Shown: one piece after another, positions 1 through 7,971 of the stretch
How the letters are laid out: every line of letters starts with the position of its first letter
How positions within the stretch are numbered: the first letter of the stretch is position 1
Assembly (NCBI RefSeq): GCF_009687865.1
Contig: NZ_BLAE01000006.1
Location: 1 to 64,000, forward strand
Direction: 5' to 3'
Source of the DNA: Acrocarpospora macrocephala
GTDB taxonomy: Bacteria > Actinomycetota > Actinomycetes > Streptosporangiales > Streptosporangiaceae
DNA length: 64,000 bases
Made by a program: the position numbers and the translations under genes
The notes under the pieces: model-generated
Database searches by the model: none
The model's input: only the letters and a program-made list of their open reading frames with translations
What the model was told of the DNA's origin: nothing

Positions 1-657
1 GGGGGACGGCGGGGGCGGGTTGGTGCCGCCGCCGAAGTCCACATCGGAGCAGGTGTAGAAGGCCTCGTTGCTGCCGACCACGCGCTGCCAGATGGAGTAG
101 AGGATGTGGCGACCGGTCCGCTGCGGGATGTTGATCGTCCAGTTGGTGAAGGTGGTCGGGTTCTGGTTGTTGAACGTCTGGATGTGGACCAGGTCCGACC
201 AGTTCAACGGCATCGTCGGGTTCCACCCGGAGCGGGTGATGTAGAAGGAGAAGTTGCTGTTGGCGTGGGGTGCGGTGGCGTGGTAGGTGATGGTCCTCGG
301 ACCTGAGGAGAACGAGGTCGCCGGCCAGTCGGAGCGGGCCAGGTCGAGGCCGCGGTACTTGTCGCGCCCGGCGCTGCACAGCTTGCCGTTGGGGATGAGC
401 GCCTGGTGCTGGCCGCCCGCCTCCAGCAACGAGACCTCGTTCCAGTCGTAGAACGCCTGGGTTCCGGCAGCGGCGACCGCGGCCTTGCAGGCGTTCGACT
501 TGGGGCTCTCCGGGCCTTCGTTCTTGCAGACGTAGACGCGGCTCGGGGGGTTGGACAGCGTTCCGTGGGCGTTTGCCTCGCTATTCGGCAACACCACCAG
601 GATCGTGCCGATCAGCAGACCGGCGGCGGCGGACGCCACCCTGTTTCGTAAGTACAC
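1..657 (-). CDS. AA10 lytic polysaccharide monooxygenase, partial (3' end beyond left edge)
   Basis: Secreted copper enzyme that oxidatively cleaves chitin or cellulose. The GTG start at 657 has an AGGAGG site 8 nt upstream. A signal peptide of about 30 residues ends in EANA, so the mature protein begins at His31 (HGTLSNPPSR), the N-terminal copper-brace histidine of AA10 enzymes. The second copper ligand is probably the His in TAPHANSNF. The catalytic domain runs to the DVDFGGG region and is followed by a Pro-rich linker (GGGTNPPPPSP) that reaches the window edge, so a C-terminal binding domain, probably a CBM, is expected outside. It lies upstream of a GH19 chitinase on the same strand, which favours chitin as substrate. 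That LPMOs start at a histidine is family knowledge; the substrate is inferred. Confidence 0.93.
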   Translation of the reverse strand, partial: MYLRNRVASAAAGLLIGTILVVLPNSEANAHGTLSNPPSRVYVCKNEGPESPKSNACKAAVAAAGTQAFYDWNEVSLLEAGGQHQALIPNGKLCSAGRDKYRGLDLARSDWPATSFSSGPRTITYHATAPHANSNFSFYITRSGWNPTMPLNWSDLVHIQTFNNQNPTTFTNWTINIPQRTGRHILYSIWQRVVGSNEAFYTCSDVDFGGGTNPPPPSP

Positions 658-772
658 CTGACTTTCCTCCTTGGGAGGTCTTCCGGGTACGCGGGCATTG
701 GGGGGCCATGCCCGATGACGAAGGTTCGCCTTTGCCGAGCGGGGTGACGCCGCCAGCTTCAGCTTTATTGAA

Positions 773-785
773 AGGAAACCTTCCT
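773..785. promoter_or_regulatory. Inverted repeat AGGAA-ACC-TTCCT upstream of the LPMO gene
   Basis: A perfect 5-bp inverted repeat with a 3-nt spacer lies about 115 bp upstream of the LPMO start, in an AT-rich pocket (TCCTAAGAATTAA) within otherwise GC-rich DNA. It could be the operator of a repressor controlling secreted glycan-degrading genes. The regulator is not identifiable here. The 174-bp gap 658-831 otherwise holds nothing I can recognise. Confidence 0.35.
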
Positions 786-831
786 AAGAATTAACTATCC
801 ATGAGCGCTCGGGGGTGCGCAAGGGGAGAGT

Positions 832-1908
832 TCAGCAGCTCAGGTTGCTTCCTGGCGTCGTTCCGAGGATCTGGACGAAGCTCTGGTACTTGCTGACCCG
901 GCTCTGCACCTGGGCGGGGTTGCGGCCGTCGCACTCCAGGCTGCCGTTGATGCTCCGGATGGTCTGCCCGAATCCGGCGCCGTTGACCATCGCGTTGTGC
1001 GGGGTCATCGTGCCGGGTCCGCTCTGGGTGTTCCAGTACCAGAGCGCGGTCTTCCAGGCCACGGCGGCGTCGTTCTGCACCAGCCACGGGTTGCCGAGCA
1101 GGTTGAGGCCGAGCGCGTCACCGGCCGCCTTGTAGTTGAAGTTCCAGCTCAGCTGGATCGGGCCGCGCCCGTAGTAGGCGGCCTGGCCGGCCGGGCAGCC
1201 GTAGGGCTGGCTCGTGTCGCAGTAGTGCGGGTAGTTCGCGGTGTTCTGCTCGACGATGTGCACCAGGCCGCCGGTCTCGTGGCTCACGTTGGCCAGGAAC
1301 GCGGCCGCTTCCTGCTTGCGGACCGTGTCGCTGCCGGTCTTCGCGAACGCGGGGTACGCGCTGAGCGCGGCCACCAGACCGCTGTAGGTGTAGAACGAGT
1401 TCCGGCCCGGGAACATCTGGTTGAACTGGGCCTCCGACACGACGAAGCCACCCGGCGGGGGCGGGGGCGGCGGCGGGGTGGAACCGCCGCAGGTGTACGG
1501 GTCCCAGTACCAGGTGCTGATGATCGGGTCGTAGCCCGGGTTGTCGTGCTCGGCGATGTAGTAGAGGCCGTTGGTGTAGCGGACGATGCTGCCCGCGGTG
1601 TACCAGGTGCCCGCCTGCCAGTTGGGGTGGTTACATCCGCCTGGGGGCGGGTTGGTGGTGCCGCCGCCGCAGGTGCCCTGGTCGGCCCAGACGCCGGTGG
1701 TGCCCGGGGGCGCCTCGTTCTGGGTCCACCACTTGGCCTGCCAGTTGTGGCCGTTGTGGGAGACCATCATGCCACCGGTGTACACCGAGCTCGCGTTCCA
1801 CGGCGTCGCGCAGGCCGCGGCCGCGGCTGGGGAGGATGGCAGGATCGTCGCCAGTGCACCCGCCATCAGCAGGGCGGCGAACCACGCCATGATCCGTTGT
1901 CTCGTCAC
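832..1908 (-). CDS. Secreted GH19 chitinase with two N-terminal chitin-binding modules
   Basis: Endochitinase of 358 residues. It has a signal peptide (residues 1 to about 31, ending AAAAA), then two CBM5/12-like modules (about 33-80 and 91-140, rich in Trp/Tyr, each ending in a Cys), a Pro-rich linker (144-153) and a GH19 catalytic domain (about 155-358). Catalytic acids are visible as Glu211 in SHETGG and Glu220 in IVEQN, nine residues apart as in bacterial family 19 chitinases. AYYGRGPIQLSWNFNY is the usual GH19 substrate-cleft signature. The GTG start at 1908 is preceded by GGAAAGG. A tandem 12-bp direct repeat lies in its promoter region. It neighbours an LPMO on the same strand, so the two probably act together on chitin outside the cell. 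Confidence 0.96.
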   Translation of the reverse strand: MTRQRIMAWFAALLMAGALATILPSSPAAAAACATPWNASSVYTGGMMVSHNGHNWQAKWWTQNEAPPGTTGVWADQGTCGGGTTNPPPGGCNHPNWQAGTWYTAGSIVRYTNGLYYIAEHDNPGYDPIISTWYWDPYTCGGSTPPPPPPPPGGFVVSEAQFNQMFPGRNSFYTYSGLVAALSAYPAFAKTGSDTVRKQEAAAFLANVSHETGGLVHIVEQNTANYPHYCDTSQPYGCPAGQAAYYGRGPIQLSWNFNYKAAGDALGLNLLGNPWLVQNDAAVAWKTALWYWNTQSGPGTMTPHNAMVNGAGFGQTIRSINGSLECDGRNPAQVQSRVSKYQSFVQILGTTPGSNLSC

Positions 1909-1952
1909 GTAATCACGCCTTTCCGGCGGTGGTAGCCGCGCGGGATCGCCTT

Positions 1953-1976
1953 GCGCAGGTCAAGGCGCAAGTCAAG
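1953..1976 (-). promoter_or_regulatory. Tandem 12-bp direct repeat in chitinase promoter region
   Basis: Two abutting 12-bp copies, GCGCAGGTCAAG and GCGCAAGTCAAG on the plus strand (CTTGACYTGCGC on the coding strand), differ at one position and lie 45-68 bp upstream of the chitinase start. Streptomyces chitinase promoters are known to carry 12-bp direct repeats as operators, but their sequence differs from this one. An analogous role is an inference. The rest of the 231-bp gap 1909-2139 shows nothing else clear. Confidence 0.4.
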
Positions 1977-2139
1977 TCGGAAATTTCGGTGCATTCACCA
2001 TCGACCAGGTGACGGGACTGGCAGATCGTGGCTGCCAGGGGCGATGGCCTGCGATTTCCGTACGTTAGCTGGCTTGACGTGTTTGTGACATTAAATGCGG
2101 CTCAAGTGGGGCTTAAGGGATCATGAGTCAAGGTCTTGT

Positions 2140-3522
2140 TCAGAAGTCGAAGCATTCGAGGTGGATGCGGCGGCTGGGGACTCCCGCACGTCGGAGGGCG
2201 TTTCTGGCGGCCATCGTCATGCCGGTGGGGCCGCAGATGTAGACGTCGTGCTCGGCCAGGCCGGGGACGAGGACGCGGAGCGCGCGGCCGGTCAGGGGGA
2301 CTACGCGTGATTCGTCCAGGGTGTAGAGCACGGTGGCGCCGCGCCGGGCGGCGATCGCGTCGAGTTCGTCGCGTAAGACCAGGTCCTCGTCGCGGCGGGC
2401 CATGTAGACGAGGGTGATCTTGCCGGGCAAGGTCTCGAAGAGCGTTCTCAATGGGCTGATTCCCACCCCGCCTCCGATCAGGAGCACCCGCTCGCTGCGC
2501 CGGCGTGCGGCCGTCAGGGCGCCGTACGGGCCTTCGGCGACGACCCGGGTTCCCGGGCGGAGCCGGGTCAGCGCGCGACTGTGGTCGCCGACGGCTTTCA
2601 CGGTGATCCGGAGGTAGCGCGGGTTGACGGGCGCCGACAGCGAGTACGGGTTCGCGGTCCACCACATTCCGGGCGCGAGAAACCGCCAGCGGAAGAACTG
2701 GCCGGGCTCCGCGCCCAGCTCGTTGAGGTACGCCCCGGACAGATAGACCGATATCACCGTGGGTGACTCCCACCGGATCTCGGTGATTCGCAGCCGGTGG
2801 CGAAGCGCACGGCGTACCGGACTGAGAAAGCGGCACCAGAGCAGAGCTGCGGCGACGCCAACGTAGAGGGTCAGCCAGAGCAGCCTGCCAAGGCCGCCGT
2901 CAGCGAAGTCGGGGCCGGTGAGCTGGTGAGCGAACGCCGCGAATACCGCTATGTACGTGAAGAAATGCAGATAGTGCCAGATCTCGTAGCGCATCAGCCG
3001 CCTGATGCCGCGAGCCGATACCACGGCGACGCCGATCAGCAGGACCAGCCCGATCGTGGCTTCCCAGACGCCCTCTCCGTTCGCCAGCAGGTGGATCGTG
3101 CCCGCGTAGAGACCGGACTCGACGCTGTGGGCGGCGATGACGAACGTCATGTGGGCCAGCGACAGCGTGATCGTCCAGCGTCCGCCTGTCGCGTGCCATC
3201 GGGCGAGCCGATCGGTGCCGACACCTCGATCGAGGATCGGAATCCGGGCCATCAGGGCGAGCAGGATCGCGCACGCGTACCCGGCCAGCAGGCCCGAGAG
3301 CCGCCCAGCCCAGGCGAGCCAGTCGACCGCCCCCACGACGGACGAAAGGCTCGCCCAGCACCGGGCGGTCGCGGCGACCGCTCCGACGTAGATCAGCACC
3401 AGAACGACGTCTGGATTCGCCTGCCTCGCGCGTGGCGGGGCCGTGCGGCGAGTCCGCTTCCCCGACGGCGTCGCGTGCTTCTTGTCGGAACCTGCTTCCC
3501 AGACCGACGCGTGCCGGGTCAC
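2140..3522 (-). CDS. Ferric reductase-like transmembrane flavoprotein (FRE/NOX type)
   Basis: Integral membrane oxidoreductase of 460 residues that should pass electrons from NAD(P)H through FAD and heme to an acceptor across the membrane. The N-terminal half has about six membrane helices. Candidate heme histidines are in SLAHMTFVIAAH and WHYLHFFTYIAVFAAFAH. The C-terminal half is a ferredoxin-reductase module with an FAD-binding NPYSLS motif, an NAD-binding GGGVGISPLRTLFE motif, YICGPTGM, and the terminal ECFDF typical of the family. The GTG start overlaps the stop of the upstream lipoprotein gene (GTGA, 3519-3522), so the two are translationally coupled. The physiological acceptor (iron, copper or oxygen) cannot be told from sequence. 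Confidence 0.88.
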   Translation of the reverse strand: MTRHASVWEAGSDKKHATPSGKRTRRTAPPRARQANPDVVLVLIYVGAVAATARCWASLSSVVGAVDWLAWAGRLSGLLAGYACAILLALMARIPILDRGVGTDRLARWHATGGRWTITLSLAHMTFVIAAHSVESGLYAGTIHLLANGEGVWEATIGLVLLIGVAVVSARGIRRLMRYEIWHYLHFFTYIAVFAAFAHQLTGPDFADGGLGRLLWLTLYVGVAAALLWCRFLSPVRRALRHRLRITEIRWESPTVISVYLSGAYLNELGAEPGQFFRWRFLAPGMWWTANPYSLSAPVNPRYLRITVKAVGDHSRALTRLRPGTRVVAEGPYGALTAARRRSERVLLIGGGVGISPLRTLFETLPGKITLVYMARRDEDLVLRDELDAIAARRGATVLYTLDESRVVPLTGRALRVLVPGLAEHDVYICGPTGMTMAARNALRRAGVPSRRIHLECFDF

Positions 3523-4064
3523 AGCCAGCCGTTCTTGTTGAGTTCGGCGAGTTCGCCGGCGCGGGCCTTCGCCATGGCCACGGCGAGGGCTTTGGTCTCC
3601 CGATCGGCACCGGAGGTCTGTTCACCCTTCGCGACCAGGACCGATTGCCGGAGGTAGTCGCTGACGTGCTCGGCGAACAGGCGGTCGAAGGTCGAGCCCG
3701 TGGTCTTGCTGACGATGAGGAGATCAGCCGGAGTGACGATGCCCGGAATGTCATGACCGTCGTGGATATCGGTCTCGGGCACCCCGGACCTGCTCAGTAA
3801 CCCGCGCAGCTGCGTCAACTGCGCCCTGTGTTCGCCGTTCATCGTCGCCGCGAGCCGGATGACCTGCGCGTTCGAGGTACGCTCCGGCGCTGAGCCGAGC
3901 AGCGCGAGCGCCTGCTCCGTCATCGGGATAAGCAACTGCAACCAGGCGACATCGGTCGCGTTGAACGTGCTCGAAACGATCGGTTCGGCCGCCGCCGGTG
4001 GTTCGGGCTTGGCGCAGCCCGCCACCAGCACTGCGATGATCACCGCGATGGCTACCCGTCTCAT
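3519..4064 (-). CDS. DUF305-like lipoprotein with altered His motif
   Basis: Protein of 181 residues with a lipoprotein signal (MRRVAIAVIIAVLVAGCAKP, lipobox VAGC). The body resembles DUF305: FNATDVAWLQLLIPMTEQALAL matches the first DUF305 helix. DUF305 proteins normally carry a His-His pair (IPHHxQA) thought to bind metal; here the pair is Met-Thr, and the second site reads AEHVSD with one His. The ATG at 4064 was chosen because the lipoprotein signal begins there and GGAG lies upstream; the reading frame is open further upstream. It is coupled to the ferric-reductase-like gene, suggesting a shared role in metal redox at the cell surface. That role is inferred. Confidence 0.7.
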   Translation of the reverse strand: MRRVAIAVIIAVLVAGCAKPEPPAAAEPIVSSTFNATDVAWLQLLIPMTEQALALLGSAPERTSNAQVIRLAATMNGEHRAQLTQLRGLLSRSGVPETDIHDGHDIPGIVTPADLLIVSKTTGSTFDRLFAEHVSDYLRQSVLVAKGEQTSGADRETKALAVAMAKARAGELAELNKNGWL

Positions 4065-4146
4065 CTCCCGCTCCTGTCGGCTGATCGGCTGGATGACCGG
4101 CGGCGAGACCCGGCGGCGCCCGGGTCTCGCCGCACACGCGGACGGA

Positions 4147-5550
4147 TCAGGCAGTTCCGTCCGGGCCACACTTGACCTTCGGCCGGATGCAGTCGCGAAT
4201 ACGCCGCTCCAGCTCGGCCTCGGGCCAGGCGTTGAAGAAGTCACCGTGCATCGTGTAGCCGGGTCCGGACGACAGCCGGAACGCGGACGGATCTCCGTTG
4301 ATCGTGTATCGGAGCACCATGCGCAGCTTCGGCACCACGACGGGGTGCGTCGCTGGGCAGGCGTTACCGGCGGGATAGGACATGTGGCTCTTGTGGTCGG
4401 CCGAGTCGAGGTCCTTGCCGTTCCAGCAGTGCGGGAAGTCCAGGTAGGTCTCCAGCTTGGTGCCGGCCGGACAGTTCACGAAATTCTTGGACGCGCCGAC
4501 ATGCCCGGCGTGCAGGCAGGACCAGCGGGCGCTGCTCGTGCCGTCAGCGGCGGTGGCCTTCGCGTTGCCCGCCACGACGCGCAGCCCCTGCGGGAAGGAG
4601 CGGGTCTGGGCGGCCAGTTCCTCGCGTACGCCTTCGCCCAGGTAGTAGAAGGTGGCGCTGCTGGGTTCGACGGGGGTGTCGCCGTTGTAGAGGGTCGGCA
4701 CCCAGTACGAGGAGAGGTCCACCTTGGGGTCACAGGTGCTGGAGCCCTTGAGCAGGCTGCCCAGGTTGGTGCTCGCGTTGGTGGTCTCGTTGCCCATGAA
4801 GCTGTGCATGTGGGAACCGCCTGGCAGGCCCGGCATCACGATCGGGTCGTCGGGCAAGCGGTGGGTGAACGGGCATTCGGCGACGAACTCGGCGACGCGC
4901 ACCGCGCCCGGCGGAACGGGGCCCTTGGGCAGTTCACCGGCCGGGGTGGTGGGGGTCGCGCTCGTCGTCGGCTTGGTCGGTGTCGGGGTCGGGGTGTTTG
5001 TCGGCTTTGTGGGGGTGGGCGTTGGGGTCGGCTTGGCGCTCGGGCTGGGGCTCGGGCTGGGACTCGTCGTAGCCGTGCCGAATACCTGGAATTCCCACAG
5101 GGAGACGCCCCACTGGGTCGCCCGCTTCGTGGCGTGCAGCCGGACATACCTGCCGCTGGTGGACACATCCAGCGTCTGCACGCCGTTGATCCCGGCGGCC
5201 GACTTGACGGTCTGCCACTCGCCGCTGCCGTTGGACACCTGGATCGTGTACGCGCTCGCGTAGGCGCGCTCCCAGTTGATCACGATCTTCTTGATCGGAC
5301 GTACCGACCCGAGGTCCACCTGAAGCCACTGGGGGTCGCTGAACTTGCTGGACCAGCGGGTGTTGGTCTTGCCGTCCACGGCGGCCGAGGGCGAGAGATC
5401 GCCGCGCTCGGCCGAGGACGCCGCGACCAGGCGCTCCTGCGAGAGCGGCACTTCGGCCGCGCCGGCCGGGCTGCTGACCCCGTTCACCAGGCAGGCGCCG
5501 AGGACAGCCCCCAGCGCGAGGCGGGAAACTCTGGTACTGGTCTCACTCAT
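4147..5550 (-). CDS. Secreted discoidin (F5/8 type C) + DUF1996 protein
   Basis: Secreted protein of 467 residues. A signal peptide ends near SSPAGAA. An F5/8 type C (CBM32-like) domain of about 130 residues follows (NTRWSSKFSDPQWLQVDLG, YVRLHATKR, WGVSLWEFQVFG). Then comes a Ser/Pro then Thr/Pro repeat linker (PSPSPSPS, TPTPTPTKP). A C-terminal DUF1996 domain contains GSHMHSFMGN, WSCLHAGHVG, DFPHCWNGKDLD and GPGYTMHGDFFNAW. DUF1996 is common in fungal and actinobacterial secreted proteins and has no firm biochemical role. The ATG at 5550 has AAAGGA upstream; the frame extends to a TTG at 5571 that would overlap that ribosome site. Glycan binding by the first domain is likely. Confidence 0.88.
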   Translation of the reverse strand: MSETSTRVSRLALGAVLGACLVNGVSSPAGAAEVPLSQERLVAASSAERGDLSPSAAVDGKTNTRWSSKFSDPQWLQVDLGSVRPIKKIVINWERAYASAYTIQVSNGSGEWQTVKSAAGINGVQTLDVSTSGRYVRLHATKRATQWGVSLWEFQVFGTATTSPSPSPSPSAKPTPTPTPTKPTNTPTPTPTKPTTSATPTTPAGELPKGPVPPGAVRVAEFVAECPFTHRLPDDPIVMPGLPGGSHMHSFMGNETTNASTNLGSLLKGSSTCDPKVDLSSYWVPTLYNGDTPVEPSSATFYYLGEGVREELAAQTRSFPQGLRVVAGNAKATAADGTSSARWSCLHAGHVGASKNFVNCPAGTKLETYLDFPHCWNGKDLDSADHKSHMSYPAGNACPATHPVVVPKLRMVLRYTINGDPSAFRLSSGPGYTMHGDFFNAWPEAELERRIRDCIRPKVKCGPDGTA

Positions 5551-5682
5551 TACGGATGAGGTCCTTTGCAAGCGGGACGTACGGGATGAGGAGGAAGGGG
5601 GCGAGGGCTGGCGGGATGAGGGCTTGAGGGATGAGCCCTGCGCCCCTTGTACTGGGAGACCCTGCCGAGACCTCCGGACAAC

Positions 5683-5701
5683 ACAAATCCCGAAAATTTG
5701 T
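5683..5701. promoter_or_regulatory. Inverted repeat ACAAAT-N7-ATTTGT upstream of the sigma-GH fusion
   Basis: Perfect 6-bp arms (5683-5688 and 5696-5701) with a 7-nt spacer, AT-rich against the background, 63 bp upstream of the fused sigma factor gene and about 130 bp upstream of the divergent DUF1996 gene. It could be an operator or part of a shared promoter region. No protein is assigned. Confidence 0.3.
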
Positions 5702-5763
5702 TATCTGGGCCGGTTGGGCGGCGTCTCCAGTAGTAGGAGCAGGGACGATGAGAGCGGGGGCTG

Positions 5764-7557
5764 ATGGCGAGTCAAGTCAGGAGCGGGCCGGACACAGCGT
5801 TGGTGGCCGCCGCCCGGAACGGGGACCAGCGCGCGCTCGACACCCTGGTCGCCGACTCGCTCCCGCTCCTCTACAACATCGTCGGCCGCGCCCTGAACGG
5901 GCACACCGATGTGGACGATGTCGTCCAGGAGACCCTGATCCGGGTCGTACGCGGACTTCCTGGGCTTCGTGACCTTTCCGCCTACCGGTCCTGGCTGGTG
6001 GCGATCGCCGTACGCCAGGTTCGCGATCATGAGCAGGATCGGCGGTCGGAGAACCACCGCACGGCCGACCTTGACACCGCGACGGAAATGCCGGACCCGG
6101 CCTCCGATTTCGCGATGGTCACGATCCTCCGCCTGGGCCTGACCGACCAGCGCCGCGAGGTCGCTGAGGCCACCCGGTGGCTCGACAATGACGACCGCGC
6201 CCTGCTCGCCCTCTGGTGGCTGGAGGAAACCGGCGAACTCGGACGAGCCGACCTGGCGGGAGCGTTGAACCTGTCCCCGCGTCATGCCGCTGTGCGGGTG
6301 CAGCGCATGAAGGAACAAGTGCAGACCGCGCACATGGTCGTACGGGCTTTGCAGAACGCGGCGACGTGCCCCGAACTTCGCTCGATGACCTGGGATTGGG
6401 ACGGCATCCCAACGCCGCTCTGGCGCAAACGTTTCTCACGACATATCCGTGAATGCCCCAACTGCACGCCCCATACCCGGGGCTTGATCCCGCTGGACCG
6501 CCTGCTCTCCGGTCTACCGCTCATCCCGATCCCGGTGGGTTTCGCGCTGCTTGTGCAGCCGCCACCGATCGAGATCACCACGGTCGCGCATGCCTTGAGC
6601 CCGGGGGGCCGAGTCGCGGTCGCGGCGGGCGCTGGGGTCACCACCATCGCGATAGCCACTCTGGTGATCACCCAATTGATGCCCGCGCCGCCGGAACGGC
6701 CGCCCGTACAAGCGGCCCCCATCACCACGTCGGCCGCGCCGGTGGTGTCGAAATCCCCTCGGCCGTCGCCATCGCTGGACCGAGTCGCCGCATCCATACC
6801 GGCGAAACCAGTGACGGCCGCCTCGTTGAAGAAAGGCGTGGCCGTCTGGAACGCGCCCAACGTCAGCCAGGCCCTCGCCAAATCGCAAGCCCGCTGGTAT
6901 TACACCTGGGCCAGCCACACCAACGGCATCACGACCCCGAAGAACACCCAGTTCATTCCGATGATCAGGGCCGCGGAGAACGTCAACTCCGAAGCCCTGG
7001 CCCAAGCCAAGAACGCGGGCCCCTACCTGCTGAGTTTCAATGAGCCGGACCTGGCCGCCCAGGCGAACATGACGGTGGAGGAAGCCCTGTCGCACTGGCC
7101 CAAACTCATGAAAGCGGGCCGCATCCTCGGCAGTCCCGGCGTCGCCTTCGGCGGCGACACCCCCGGCAGCTGGCTCGACCGCTTCATGACCGGCGTCCGC
7201 GCCCGGAACTACCGCGTCGATTTCATCACCCTGCACTGGTACGGCTCCGACTTCCGCACCCAGCCCGCGGTATCCCACCTGAAGTCCTACCTGGCCGCCG
7301 TGTACAAACGCTACGGCAAACCGATCTGGCTAACCGAATACGCCTTGATCGACTTCAGCAACGGCACCACCTACGCCTCCGACAGCCAGCAGGCCGCCTT
7401 CCTCACCGCCTCCACCAAAATGCTGGCCACCCTTCCCTACGTGCACCGCTACGCCTGGTTCGGCCTCCCCGCCGAAACCGGAAAACCCAACAGCGGCCTG
7501 TTCCGCGAAGACGGCTCCGCAACAGAATCCGGCCAAGCTTTCCAGGTGGCCCAGTGA
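5764..7557 (+). CDS. ECF sigma factor fused to a membrane helix and extracellular GH128-type glycosidase domain
   Basis: Protein of 597 residues with an unusual architecture. Residues about 15-95 are an ECF sigma region 2 (RALDTLVADSLPLLYNIVGR, DVDDVVQETLIRVVR, YRSWLVAIAVRQVRDH). Residues about 135-195 are region 4 (NDDRALLALWWLEE, LSPRHAAVRVQRMK). A short zinc-finger-like segment follows (RHIRECPNC, near 228), then a single hydrophobic helix (about 283-306, VAVAAGAGVTTIAIATLVITQL) and a Pro/Ser-rich stalk. Residues about 345-597 form a GH128/Asl1-like beta-glucanase fold, with candidate acid/base Glu427 in FNEPDL, HWYG, and candidate nucleophile Glu525 in LTEYAL. The transcription factor should face the cytoplasm and the glycosidase the outside. 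ECF groups with large C-terminal membrane and carbohydrate-related extensions are known in actinobacteria. A role in sensing beta-glucan is inferred. Confidence 0.9.
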   Translation: MASQVRSGPDTALVAAARNGDQRALDTLVADSLPLLYNIVGRALNGHTDVDDVVQETLIRVVRGLPGLRDLSAYRSWLVAIAVRQVRDHEQDRRSENHRTADLDTATEMPDPASDFAMVTILRLGLTDQRREVAEATRWLDNDDRALLALWWLEETGELGRADLAGALNLSPRHAAVRVQRMKEQVQTAHMVVRALQNAATCPELRSMTWDWDGIPTPLWRKRFSRHIRECPNCTPHTRGLIPLDRLLSGLPLIPIPVGFALLVQPPPIEITTVAHALSPGGRVAVAAGAGVTTIAIATLVITQLMPAPPERPPVQAAPITTSAAPVVSKSPRPSPSLDRVAASIPAKPVTAASLKKGVAVWNAPNVSQALAKSQARWYYTWASHTNGITTPKNTQFIPMIRAAENVNSEALAQAKNAGPYLLSFNEPDLAAQANMTVEEALSHWPKLMKAGRILGSPGVAFGGDTPGSWLDRFMTGVRARNYRVDFITLHWYGSDFRTQPAVSHLKSYLAAVYKRYGKPIWLTEYALIDFSNGTTYASDSQQAAFLTASTKMLATLPYVHRYAWFGLPAETGKPNSGLFREDGSATESGQAFQVAQ

Positions 7558-7558
7558 C

Positions 7559-7915
7559 TCAGACCACTTCCCGGATGGCCATGTCGATTTCGTCCGGGCG
7601 AGGCTGCCAGTCGCGGCGGGGCAGGTAGGCCACCCGCCAGAGGATGGTGGGCGCGAAGATAAACGGCCCGTAGACCGGGATCAAATACATGAGCCCGTCC
7701 CTGGCCCGATAGGAGACCAGTCTCGCCAGCGCGCCCAGGATGATCGCCGGAGTCCAGCTCACGACCAGGCCGACCAGGTCCCCAACCGCATATCCGCGCT
7801 GGGTCAAGGCCGGAATATCGTGGACCCTGGCACTGAGATAAGAGGAAACCCCGCAACAGGAGACCCACAGTGCCACGGTCGCGATAGCACGAAGAATCCG
7901 CGTCACCACACTCAT
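7559..7915 (-). CDS. Small multi-pass membrane protein, unknown function
   Basis: Protein of 118 residues starting MSVVTRILRAIATVALW, with an AAAGGGGG site before the ATG. About three membrane segments are visible: near 8-28, 40-65 (DLVGLVVSWTPAIILGALARL) and 75-95 (YLIPVYGPFIFAPTILWRVAYL). A polar C-terminus follows (RRDWQPRPDEIDMAIREVV). The stop lies 1 nt from the convergent sigma-GH fusion stop. I do not recognise a family. The frame is open to 8152 but that extension looks non-coding. Confidence 0.65.
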   Translation of the reverse strand: MSVVTRILRAIATVALWVSCCGVSSYLSARVHDIPALTQRGYAVGDLVGLVVSWTPAIILGALARLVSYRARDGLMYLIPVYGPFIFAPTILWRVAYLPRRDWQPRPDEIDMAIREVV

Positions 7916-7971
7916 GAGGACCCCCTTTGGGCCACATACTAAGTGCCCACGTTTCGGCCCGTCTGCTGAGA

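Noticed and set aside
1909-2139. DasR operator at the chitinase promoter
   Set aside because: The ACCTGGTCGATGGT sequence on the coding strand matches the DasR consensus in only part of one half site.
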